From: Candidatus Bathyarchaeota archaeon
GTDB lineage: Archaea; Thermoproteota; Bathyarchaeia; Bathyarchaeales; DTEX01
NCBI GenBank assembly: GCA_021158305.1
Contig: JAGGUU010000183.1
Location: forward strand, 1 to 8,292
Length of the DNA: 8,292 bases
Direction of reading: 5' to 3'
Shown here: piece by piece, positions 1 through 6,129 of the stretch
How positions within the stretch are numbered: the first letter of the stretch is position 1
How the letters are laid out: each line of letters starts with the position of its first letter
Notes under the pieces: model-generated
What the model saw: the letters and a program-made list of their open reading frames with translations, nothing else
The model's database searches: none
Told to the model about the DNA's origin: nothing
Program-made: the position numbers and the translations under genes

Positions 1-899
1 GCCTCATATGGGCCGTAGAAGTTTCCTACGCCCGCGTGATCTCTACCCACGATGAAATGGGTGCATCCAAAATTCTTTCTAACGATCGCGTGATGGATCG
101 CTTCCCTTGGCCCAGCATATCTCATCTCCATCGCTAATACAGCGAAGACGACGGAATCTCCTGGATAATAATGTCTTAGCAGTGCTTCATATGCCTTGAC
201 GATTACTTCATCCTTAAAGTCTCCAGGCTTCTTCCATCCGATTAATGGATTTATGAAGAGTCCATCGACGAAGGTTAGGGCCGCTTTCTGGACATATTCA
301 TCGCCTAGATGTGGAACGTTCCTGGTCTGGAATCCGACGATGGTCTTCCATCCACGTTCTTTAAACAATAACCTAGTCTCGATTGGCCAGAGAGTATATT
401 CCTCGAATCCGCTATGAGCATGATCTATAAGATCTATCTTTCCACCCAGTAGAAGTTCTTTTTTCTTTAATGTCTTCGCAACTCCTGGATGGCTTCGGTC
501 ATCGGTCTTGTAAACTTGTTTAACGTATTCGAGCTTATTCCATCCATAGATCTCCTCTACATTCATTATCGCCATCAAACGATCACCATATTTTATGGCA
601 ACCTCATCTCCTTCCCTAATCCCGGATATCTCTTCCGGATCCACATCTAAGACTATTGGAATGGTCCATGGAACATCATTTAATAATCTCATGTCGTAGA
701 GGACGTGAAGATAATCTTCTTGGACCAGAAATCCCTCAAGCGGACTGTAAACCCCACGCGCTATATTCTCCAAGTCTGCGGCTAGACTATAGCTGATGAC
801 TATTTTCGGCAGCTCTTCAGCCTCTCGTAGTAGCGCTTCCCTCCTCTTCCCGGATACTACTCGGTTAACGAGCTTCATGCCATGAGGCTTTGAGACCAA
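1..899 (-). CDS. sat: Sulfate adenylyltransferase (ATP sulfurylase), 3' end cut by the window edge
   Basis: It catalyses ATP + sulfate -> adenylyl sulfate (APS) + PPi in the cytoplasm, the first step of sulfate activation. The minus frame is open from 899 to the left edge (299 codons visible; archaeal Sat proteins are usually near 380). Visible motifs are VYSPLEGFL at residues 50-58, QTRNVPH at 191-197 (ATP/sulfate-binding loop) and GRDHAGVG at 285-292. The start is TTG at 899: it gives the N-terminus MVSKPHG, has a strong SD (GAGGTGAG, 913-906) six bases upstream, and an in-frame TGA lies just before the SD. ATG at 878 is a weaker alternative. The oddity is residue 200, where the expected second histidine of the H-x-x-H nucleotidyltransferase motif reads Asp (HLGD; codon GAT at 302-300). 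It is the third gene of the minus-strand operon after cysC and the small RHH gene, 18 bp after the latter. Family assignment is very secure; activity is less sure because of D200. Confidence 0.96.
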   Translation of the reverse strand, partial: MVSKPHGMKLVNRVVSGKRREALLREAEELPKIVISYSLAADLENIARGVYSPLEGFLVQEDYLHVLYDMRLLNDVPWTIPIVLDVDPEEISGIREGDEVAIKYGDRLMAIMNVEEIYGWNKLEYVKQVYKTDDRSHPGVAKTLKKKELLLGGKIDLIDHAHSGFEEYTLWPIETRLLFKERGWKTIVGFQTRNVPHLGDEYVQKAALTFVDGLFINPLIGWKKPGDFKDEVIVKAYEALLRHYYPGDSVVFAVLAMEMRYAGPREAIHHAIVRKNFGCTHFIVGRDHAGVGNFYGPYE

Positions 900-905
900 G
901 ATTAT

Positions 906-913
906 CTCACCTC
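906..913 (-). promoter_or_regulatory. Shine-Dalgarno site fixing the TTG start of sat
   Basis: GAGGTGAG on the minus strand, complementary to the archaeal 16S 3' end, lies six bases before TTG at 899. It supports the rare start codon over the downstream ATG at 878. Confidence 0.8.
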
Positions 914-917
914 AACA

Positions 918-1169
918 TTATAGGTATCCAAGCCTCTTTAATCGGTCAATTATTCTCTTCTTCTCCTCTTCTGAGATAGATTCTCCTCTAAGCTTCTCCT
1001 CCTCCATCGACGATATGACCTCTCTCAGTATGTAGATGACGAATTGGGAGACCGATGTGAATCCAGTGTCTTTGATTAGCTCCTTGATCCGCCTATAGAG
1101 GGTTATGGGTATTGAGACCGTCGTGTATCTTCCACGAGCCGCTTTTTCATGAAGCTCCTCAGCCACCAT
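918..1169 (-). CDS. Small ribbon-helix-helix (CopG/Arc/MetJ-like) protein in the sulfate-activation operon
   Basis: An 83-residue protein. Residues ~14-52 fit the RHH fold: a short strand (TTVSIPITL), then helix 1 (YRRIKELIKDTG), a turn (FTS) and helix 2 (VSQFVIYILREV). RHH proteins are usually dimeric DNA-binding repressors acting on palindromic operators. The charged tail ends in RLKRLGYL. The whole protein aligns by eye with the C-terminal ~70 residues of the adjacent APS kinase, including the FxSV turn, the EV at the end of helix 2, and a tail of EEEKKRIIDRLKRLGYL against EEEEEVKKRLRSLGYL. ATG at 1169 is preceded by AGGTGT (1182-1177), which overlaps the cysC stop codon, so translation of the two is probably coupled. 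It sits 11 bp after cysC and 18 bp before sat. A role as autoregulator of the sulfur operon is an inference; a protein-protein role with the kinase's RHH domain is the alternative. Confidence 0.85.
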   Translation of the reverse strand: MVAEELHEKAARGRYTTVSIPITLYRRIKELIKDTGFTSVSQFVIYILREVISSMEEEKLRGESISEEEKKRIIDRLKRLGYL

Positions 1170-1176
1170 GTATATG

Positions 1177-1183
1177 ACACCTA
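1177..1183 (-). promoter_or_regulatory. cysC stop codon overlapping the RBS of the RHH gene
   Basis: The minus-strand TAG stop of cysC (1183-1181) shares bases with AGGTGT (1182-1177), eight to nine bases before the RHH-gene ATG. This is a typical translational-coupling arrangement. Confidence 0.55.
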
Positions 1184-1951
1184 GAGATATCCAAGTGATC
1201 TAAGCCTCTTCTTAACTTCCTCTTCTTCCTCCTTGCTCAACTTATACTCCGAGCTTTCTTCGGCTAAAACCTCGTTTAGGAGAAATTCGACGAGTTCATC
1301 GACGTTTGAGAATCCCCCGCTCTCCTTCACGAATTTCTCGGCTTTCTCATAGAGCTCCCTTGATAGATGTATCGTTACCTTATCTTCCCCGCTCATCCCC
1401 ATATCACTTGACTCAAACCTTATTAAGTTAGCTTCCTCAAGCTTTTCCAAGACCTTATTAACGTTTTCCTCAACGCCGTCATGCTCGGTATCTATCACTA
1501 GTTCAGGGTTTTCAGGCTCCTCATATGGGTCATCTAAGCCCGTGAAGTTCTTTATCTCTCCTGAAAGAGCCTTCTTATACAATCCCTTTGGATCCCTCCT
1601 AATGCATTCCTCGAGGCTACATTTCGTATAGATCTCGATGAATGGGGCGTCTTCCTCGATGATTTTGCGGATCTCAGCCCTCACATCTCTATATGGTGAG
1701 ACGAAGCTGCAGAGAACCGCGACCCCATTCCTGGCCAAGAGCCTAGCGATCCAAGCGACTCGGATTAAATGTCTTCTACGCTCATCTCTCGTGAACCCAG
1801 CGTCTGGATTAATGGTCTTACGAACCCAATCACCGTCCAAAAGCTCGGTCCTGAAGCCTATGTTCGAGAGCCTCTCTTTGACGGACTTCGCGACCGTCGT
1901 CTTACCGCTACCAGGCAAGCCAGTAAACCAGAGCACGAAACCTTTATTCAA
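1181..1951 (-). CDS. cysC: Adenylylsulfate kinase (APS kinase) with a C-terminal ribbon-helix-helix domain
   Basis: It phosphorylates APS at the 3' position with ATP to give PAPS. Residues 1-~172 are a complete APS kinase: Walker A GLPGSGKT (11-18), DGD (39-41) with R44, the FTRDERRRHL segment (53-62), FVSPYRDVR (83-91, with the family serine S85), KGLYKKA (122-128) and FTGLDDPYEEPENPE (136-150). After a linker, residues ~190-230 form an RHH domain (strand KVTIHL, helix 1 LYEKAEKFVKE, turn GGFSN, helix 2 VDELVEFLLNEV), followed by an acidic tail ending RLRSLGYL. Plain APS kinases are about 170-200 residues, so this 256-residue protein is a real domain fusion, not a long linker. The start is TTG at 1951: the protein begins directly before the kinase core, and GGAG (1965-1962) and GAGGG (1959-1955) lie upstream. 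An overlapping ATG at 1961 is in another frame and stops at once. First gene of the operon, divergent from the transporter. Confidence 0.95.
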   Translation of the reverse strand: MNKGFVLWFTGLPGSGKTTVAKSVKERLSNIGFRTELLDGDWVRKTINPDAGFTRDERRRHLIRVAWIARLLARNGVAVLCSFVSPYRDVRAEIRKIIEEDAPFIEIYTKCSLEECIRRDPKGLYKKALSGEIKNFTGLDDPYEEPENPELVIDTEHDGVEENVNKVLEKLEEANLIRFESSDMGMSGEDKVTIHLSRELYEKAEKFVKESGGFSNVDELVEFLLNEVLAEESSEYKLSKEEEEEVKKRLRSLGYL

Positions 1952-1971
1952 GCGCCCTCATCTCCAGCAGG

Positions 1972-2001
1972 AAAATATTAATTAAATGTAATTAATATTT
2001 T
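1972..2001. promoter_or_regulatory. Perfect 12-bp inverted repeat in the divergent cysC/transporter promoter
   Basis: AAAATATTAATT (1972-1983), a six-base spacer AAATGT (1984-1989), then the exact reverse complement AATTAATATTTT (1990-2001). Each arm also holds a TATA-like TTAATATTTT: the minus-strand copy is about 26 bp before the cysC start, and the plus-strand copy is about 25 bp before a possible transcription start near 2021. The element could therefore be an operator, a bidirectional pair of TATA boxes, or both. AT-richness raises the chance of coincidence, but a gap-free 12/12 match centred between divergent, related genes is notable. An RHH protein as ligand is an inference. Confidence 0.6.
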
Positions 2002-2012
2002 TCCGCGAAAAC

Positions 2013-2858
2013 ATGGACGAGAAGTGGCCTATGAGCTTCCCCATGGAGATACTCGCCTTAGCCCTACCGTTCATGAATAGAGATTCCACAGCATTCATCA
2101 GCTTACCTATCTTCATACTCGTGGGCTTTTCAGCACAATTGATCGATGGAGCCATTGGGATGGCTTATGGAGTATTATCGAATAGCATCCTTCTGGCGAT
2201 GGGAGTCCCTCCAGCGCTCTCAAGCTATAGCATTCACACAGCGGAGATCTTCACGACCTTGGCATCTGGAGCGGCCCATCTAAGGCTTAGAAACGTCGAT
2301 AAGAAGTTGTTAAAGAAGCTAGTAATCCCAGGAGTTATCGGAGGAGCATTAGGCGCCTGCCTCCTCTCATCTGCGCCAACCTATCCTATTAAAATTGTGG
2401 TCAGTATCTATCTCTTAATCATGGGTTTAATAATCTTGATTAAAGTTAGGAGAGCGACTACGAGAAGCCTCCTTAAGCCGCATCATATAAGCTTACTTGG
2501 AGGCTTCGGAGGATTTATGGACGCTATTGGAGGAGGTGGGTGGGGGCCGATCGTGGCTGGAACACTCATAGCCGGTGGCAATAATCCCAAACTCACCATA
2601 GGATCTGTCAATCTAGCAGAATTCTTCACAACCATAATTCAAGCAGTAACCTTCACGATGTTCCTCAAAACAATGGCATGGGATATCGTAATAGGCTTAG
2701 CAATCGGCGGACTTATCGCGGCGCCATTGTCAGCACACATATGCAGAAGACTGCCGACAAAAATCTTGATGAGACTCGTTGGCTCACTGATAATTTTGCT
2801 GGGAGCCAAAAACATCTATATCGCTCTCGCTAATCATTTTGAACCCGGTTTCTTTTAG
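2013..2858 (+). CDS. TauE/SafE-family membrane transporter, probable sulfur oxyanion permease or exporter
   Basis: A 281-residue polytopic membrane protein of the TauE/SafE (former DUF81) family, whose members move sulfite, sulfonates, sulfate or related anions. It shows the family's internal duplication: a first half with AQLIDGAIGMAYG (41-53) and a second half with GGFMDAIGGGGWGPI (166-180), each in a glycine-rich membrane segment. Further hydrophobic segments lie at about 28-64, 76-90, 104-119, 127-145, 160-190, 196-222, 223-243 and 255-277. The positive loop KVRRATTR (144-151) separates the halves. Divergence from the sat operon makes a sulfur substrate likely, but direction and substrate cannot be read from sequence. 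The start is uncertain: ATG 2013 would be nearly leaderless and lacks an SD. ATG 2031 or 2043 would remove only the charged N-terminus and leave all membrane segments. Confidence 0.88.
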   Translation: MDEKWPMSFPMEILALALPFMNRDSTAFISLPIFILVGFSAQLIDGAIGMAYGVLSNSILLAMGVPPALSSYSIHTAEIFTTLASGAAHLRLRNVDKKLLKKLVIPGVIGGALGACLLSSAPTYPIKIVVSIYLLIMGLIILIKVRRATTRSLLKPHHISLLGGFGGFMDAIGGGGWGPIVAGTLIAGGNNPKLTIGSVNLAEFFTTIIQAVTFTMFLKTMAWDIVIGLAIGGLIAAPLSAHICRRLPTKILMRLVGSLIILLGAKNIYIALANHFEPGFF

Positions 2859-2940
2859 ATCTAAAAACCGTCCATATAGATCAAGTAATTGTCGTGAACA
2901 TTACATCATTGATCTCAGAAAATTATAATAGTTTTTGTTC
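2846..2940 (+). terminator. Hairpins and U-tract after the transporter gene, possible terminator
   Basis: CGGTTT (2846-2851) pairs with AAACCG (2865-2870) around the perfect palindrome TTTTAGATCTAAAA (2853-2866), which spans the stop codon. A second hairpin pairs AGATCAAGTAAT (2878-2889) with ATTAC (2900-2904) and TTGATCT (2909-2915), leaving a four-base bulge, and a T-run follows at 2932-2936. Archaeal termination depends mainly on U-tracts, so the hairpins may be incidental or act in RNA processing. Confidence 0.35.
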
Positions 2941-3433
2941 TAGAGCCTTCCGCTCTTAAATCTGAGGTATGTTTGGACGATGTTTCTGCATACTCTGTAG
3001 CCAAAAAAATGATATGCCAATCAATGATATGTGGGTGATATTCTTCACATTGAGGAAATCGCTTTTAACAGTATTAAGGAGCCATCTTCTTCCTCGTTTA
3101 AGCTCGCCCCTGAGAATAAGATGATTACCTATCCAAACACAATGTTTTCTGAGAGCCTTTTAGATGCTTTGCGAAGTCTTCCCAATATTTTGATATGATA
3201 TGTTCCATCGCCGTTACAGATGCATTTTGCGTTGAGAGTAATGCTGTCTTCTTGAAGAAAAGCTCTAATTAAATAAACTTTCCTCTCAGAGAGCTGATTT
3301 TTCTAACAATAATTTAATTTTGGAACCTCAGCGCTCCAGCGAGATCTACACGATAATCCCATTTTAGTCACCATCACGCTAATACTCATGTCAAGCATCA
3401 CCTCTGGCAGCGATGATCCGTAAAAATCGGCTC
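2859..3433. other. Gene-poor interval with short open stretches, possibly a decayed gene
   Basis: This is the AT-rich DNA between the convergent transporter and phosphodiesterase genes. No intact gene is convincing. On the minus strand several adjacent short stretches in different frames look protein-like. One has MEHIISKYWEDFAKHLKG starting at 3208 and stopping at ~3122. Another contains GNHLILRGELKRGRRWLL (about 3135-3080). A third contains YHPHIIDWHIIFLATEYAE (about 3040-2985). Joining them needs at least two frameshifts. I do not recognise a family, so they may be the remains of one gene or chance. Just downstream of the phosphodiesterase stop, the minus strand reads CCG-ATTTTTA-CGG (3430-3418), a weak U-tract terminator candidate. 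I see no tRNA, rRNA, CRISPR or insertion-sequence ends here. Confidence 0.35.
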
Positions 3434-4948
3434 TTAAAACGATCGTTTCCGCAGCTTGTTGCGTGTTATCAGAACTTTTCTATAGACGTTCCATAGTTGC
3501 TGATATCTTACATATCTTACATCCTTTGCATCTTTCCCGCAAATCATTAACGCTATATTCTTAGCGTCCATCTCAACGCCGAGTGGAGCGTTTAACTTAT
3601 TCAAGATAAGTGGAGCTACTACGCTATTTGGCAGAATTTCTGGAATATCCTTTGGGCATTTCATGTAATCGAATTTAACCGCAAGAGTCCCATAACGTTC
3701 ATGAGAGACCCTTGGAATTTCCTCTACAGGATCGCTATAGGTTGTGCCCGAGGTTGGGAGATATTCATCTCTCTGAACGACAAATACCACATCTTTGGGT
3801 GTGAAGGGGCCATCTAAAATCTCATTTGCAGTATAAGCATCAACTCCGTACCCCTTTAAGATCTTCACAACCTCTTTTGCGATAGATGTGTCGTTTAATA
3901 AGATAATGTTACCAATTATAGCGGGAGAACTTCCGATTGGCATAAATGCTTTGGATTCGTTTTCATCAATCCTAGGCGGAGCAGACACGGTTATCTGTTT
4001 ATGCAAAGCCTTCCTTGTAATTGATAGAAGTAATCTGATTAGTTTCCGAATAGAGGGCGGCAATATCCTATGGATGTAGGGTATGATAGATGGATGAATT
4101 TTTATGATCTCCTTCCTATGGGTGCTAGCTCTAACTTGATGAACATCAATTATACCTCCTTTGCCGGCCTTAGCGAATCCATGATCATATAATATTCGAT
4201 TTACCCTGACCACATATCTGAACTTCTTAAAACCATGGTCGCTTACCACTATCAGGTTGTCTGAGAGACTTAAAGACTTCTTCACTAAGACATCAAGTTT
4301 ATCGAAGAGCGGTTTTAATAGCTTATTTCGCTTATTTAACGCTTGGGGACATCTATGAAGATATGTATCAGGAAGGTTCACATACAGCCATAAAAAGTCA
4401 TAGCAACCTTCCATACTCCATAGATTTTCCAAGGCTGCAATGTGCGCGTCTAAAATCCTCAATGCAATTTCTAGTAAAGCCGTACAGGTATTTGGCCGCT
4501 TAAGAGCTTCTATTGCGCTCATAATTTCTTCAAAATGATATAATTTGTTCAGGACCTCAGCTGACGTATAGTCAGGCTTGAAAAACTGAGTTATTGAGAG
4601 GATGTCGCTGTTCTTGCATGGTAGACAAGGATAGGGAGGCATAGGACCTATTATCAAACTCTTAACTGGAACGCGAGCCAGTGCCAATGCTTCATGCACT
4701 CTAGGATATTTAACATCGTATGCAGATACTGCAAACGCTTTCCATCTACCGCCAACCTTCTTATATTTGAAGAATCCGTAAATTCCATGTTTACCTGGAT
4801 TCACTCCTGTCATTATACTGGCCCATGATGGAAAGGTTAGTGGAATTAATGAGTCGAGCTTAGCCCTGATGGAGTTTGATGGTAGGCTGGGTAACATAGG
4901 AAGCATCGAAAAATCAAGACCATCTAAGCCGAGAACAACTACTTTCAT
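3434..4948 (-). CDS. Alkaline-phosphatase-superfamily type I phosphodiesterase / nucleotide pyrophosphatase-like protein
   Basis: A 504-residue predicted metal-dependent phosphohydrolase of the AP superfamily, similar to the archaeal group annotated as type I phosphodiesterase or predicted AP-superfamily enzyme. From ATG 4948 the expected two-metal ligands are all visible: D9 (GLDGLD), nucleophile T38 (PLTFPSWASIMTG, then GKHGIYGFF), D194 and H198 (NLPDTYLHR), D237/H238 (VVSDHGF) and H416 (SHERYGTLAV). The C-terminus carries the usual family ending around VVAPLILNKLNAP. No signal peptide or membrane segment is evident, so it is probably cytosolic. It has a CxxC (PYPCLPC, about residues 106-112). 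ATG 4948 has GGTGA (4958-4954) five bases upstream; the longer TTG 4960 start would absorb that SD. The substrate is unknown. The neighbouring glycan genes suggest a phosphodiester or pyrophosphate of a nucleotide sugar, lipid-linked sugar or glycan, but this is inference. It is divergent from the kinase-like gene. Confidence 0.85.
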   Translation of the reverse strand: MKVVVLGLDGLDFSMLPMLPSLPSNSIRAKLDSLIPLTFPSWASIMTGVNPGKHGIYGFFKYKKVGGRWKAFAVSAYDVKYPRVHEALALARVPVKSLIIGPMPPYPCLPCKNSDILSITQFFKPDYTSAEVLNKLYHFEEIMSAIEALKRPNTCTALLEIALRILDAHIAALENLWSMEGCYDFLWLYVNLPDTYLHRCPQALNKRNKLLKPLFDKLDVLVKKSLSLSDNLIVVSDHGFKKFRYVVRVNRILYDHGFAKAGKGGIIDVHQVRASTHRKEIIKIHPSIIPYIHRILPPSIRKLIRLLLSITRKALHKQITVSAPPRIDENESKAFMPIGSSPAIIGNIILLNDTSIAKEVVKILKGYGVDAYTANEILDGPFTPKDVVFVVQRDEYLPTSGTTYSDPVEEIPRVSHERYGTLAVKFDYMKCPKDIPEILPNSVVAPLILNKLNAPLGVEMDAKNIALMICGKDAKDVRYVRYQQLWNVYRKVLITRNKLRKRSF

Positions 4949-4953
4949 CAAGG

Positions 4954-4958
4954 TCACC
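4954..4958 (-). promoter_or_regulatory. Shine-Dalgarno site setting the phosphodiesterase start at ATG 4948
   Basis: GGTGA on the minus strand lies five bases before ATG 4948. The upstream in-frame TTG (4960) and GTG (4957) overlap this SD, so they are unlikely starts. Confidence 0.75.
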
Positions 4959-4994
4959 AAACCATTTATTCACCAAGGAGTATTATCTAGGTCA

Positions 4995-5002
4995 TTAAAA
5001 AG
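4995..5002 (-). promoter_or_regulatory. TATA-like box for the phosphodiesterase gene
   Basis: The minus strand reads TTTTTAAT here. A start of transcription about 26 bp downstream (near 4972) would leave a short leader of roughly 24 bases containing the GGTGA site. It is a weak match in AT-rich DNA. Confidence 0.35.
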
Positions 5003-5020
5003 ATGGTCATACTTATTTAT

Positions 5021-5039
5021 TTCGCTCAATTTGAGTGAA
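5021..5039. promoter_or_regulatory. Near-perfect 19-bp palindrome in a divergent intergenic region, candidate operator
   Basis: TTCGCTCAA (5021-5029), one central T, then TTGAGTGAA (5031-5039). The half-sites are reverse complements except for one position. It lies between the phosphodiesterase promoter and the TATA box of the kinase-like gene, where a repressor or activator could affect both. No cognate regulator is encoded close by. Confidence 0.45.
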
Positions 5040-5086
5040 CATCCTTAGAAGCTCGAAAAACTTCTTTCTCCTTTCAAAAATTTAGA

Positions 5087-5094
5087 TTTATATT
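5087..5094 (+). promoter_or_regulatory. TATA box for the HPr-kinase-like gene
   Basis: TTTATATT after an A/T-rich purine stretch (CAAAAATTTAGA). The expected transcription start about 25 bp on falls near 5115, at GTG 5114. This argues that a TTG start at 5093, which lies inside the box, is not used. Confidence 0.55.
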
Positions 5095-5113
5095 GCTCCT
5101 CCAAAAAGTCTGT

Positions 5114-6088
5114 GTGAAGTGGAGCGGGGTGGGAAAGCTGATATACTACAATCTTCACGGATTGACTATTGAAAGTAATTTTGAAAAACTCTTTCCAGAA
5201 TCTTATGCAACAGAGGAATACGTTGCCGTTCCAGACATTCAGGTCTTCTTGGGAAAATTTGATCTATTTAAGAAGACGAATTTTGAAGAAAAATCATTAA
5301 TGTGGGCGTCTAGACTTCTACTCCAAAATTTACATTCAAAGCCTGTTAAGATCTTCTATAGGCCATACTTTGGAAGAAGAGTTGGGAGGAGATTTCGCAA
5401 GCTGCTTTGGGAGATTATAAAGATGAAATTTCTGGAAAGCAGTCTCACGCTTATGCACTCTGCATGCATCACATATGACGATAAGGGGATTCTGATAATT
5501 GCTCCAGCTGAAACTGGAAAAACAATGACCGTATTGAAACTTCTTAAGAGAGGCTTTAGCTTCCTCTCAGACGATTATATCTTAACTAACGGTGAAAAAG
5601 CATATCCTATACCAAGCGGTTTGACAATTCACTCGCTCCATGCCCAAGAATTAAATCTCAACTTTCTTGAAAAGCTCGAAATAAAAATTAGGGATAAGAT
5701 TCTTTCCATCCCAATATTATCGATATTGATCTCCGAATATAAACTTCCACCACGAGAACTGCCACACCATATAGAGAACGTGAAAATAATTGAGGAGGCA
5801 AATATTCACGTATTGACGTTTCTTGAACGCGGAAATTCCTTAATTAAAGACTTAGATAAGGAAGAAGCATTAAAGAGATTAAAAGTTATAGGTAATGTGC
5901 ATATACCACTGTTCACAGAGGAGATCCTCTTAGAATATTCATATTACTATGGTTATCCAGATTTTGATAAGCTTCGGACAATAGAATACTCAGTCTATGA
6001 GAGGTTAGTTAATTCTTGTGAGAAAATCTACTTGGTGAGGACTCCGAAGAAGGAGGATTATTGGAGACATATATTGAATGTGATCTAA
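5114..6088 (+). CDS. HPr kinase/phosphorylase C-terminal-domain-like P-loop protein
   Basis: About 324 residues. Numbered from GTG 5114, the P-loop core starts near residue 112. LMHSACI is followed by KGILIIAPAETGKTMTVLK, a Walker A motif with Ala in place of the first Gly (K136, T137), and then KRGFSFLSDDYIL, a Walker B-like SDD (D153/D154). This order, His-strand, P-loop, RG and DD, matches the HPr serine kinase core and the HprK-like proteins found in bacterial lasso-peptide and polysaccharide loci. The first ~110 residues open with LIYYNLHGLTIES, like the N-terminal part of those relatives. The C-terminal ~130 residues are not recognised. No PTS/HPr system is seen, so the substrate is unlikely to be HPr; a sugar, lipid or small molecule is possible. 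Starts at GTG 5114 (near-leaderless) and GTG 5129 (GGAG nearby) are both possible. The gene is visibly AT-rich. The P-loop call is strong, the function unknown. Confidence 0.75.
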   Translation: MKWSGVGKLIYYNLHGLTIESNFEKLFPESYATEEYVAVPDIQVFLGKFDLFKKTNFEEKSLMWASRLLLQNLHSKPVKIFYRPYFGRRVGRRFRKLLWEIIKMKFLESSLTLMHSACITYDDKGILIIAPAETGKTMTVLKLLKRGFSFLSDDYILTNGEKAYPIPSGLTIHSLHAQELNLNFLEKLEIKIRDKILSIPILSILISEYKLPPRELPHHIENVKIIEEANIHVLTFLERGNSLIKDLDKEEALKRLKVIGNVHIPLFTEEILLEYSYYYGYPDFDKLRTIEYSVYERLVNSCEKIYLVRTPKKEDYWRHILNVI

Positions 6089-6129
6089 TATATCATTTAA
6101 CGCGTGGTTCTTAGAAGTCGATCTACGAT

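Noticed and set aside
196..417. Plus-strand open frame of 73 codons
   Set aside because: It lies antisense inside sat, whose conserved motifs are in the minus frame; no SD or family resemblance.
1638..1985. Plus-strand open frames of 115 and 70 codons
   Set aside because: Both are antisense to the APS kinase domain, whose motifs (Walker A, FVSPYR) fix the true frame.
3003..3030. Repeated AATGATATG words near 3008 and 3023
   Set aside because: Only two short copies in AT-rich DNA; no regular spacing, so not a CRISPR or iteron array.
3029..3127. Plus-strand short frame starting MWVIFFTLRK
   Set aside because: About 32 codons, no SD, composition typical of the antisense of a possible minus-strand remnant.
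3888..4079. Plus-strand open frame of 63 codons
   Set aside because: Shadow of the phosphodiesterase gene; no independent signals.
5093..5113. TTG start of the HPr-kinase-like gene at 5093
   Set aside because: It falls inside the TATA box TTTATATT, so it would lie upstream of the likely transcript start.
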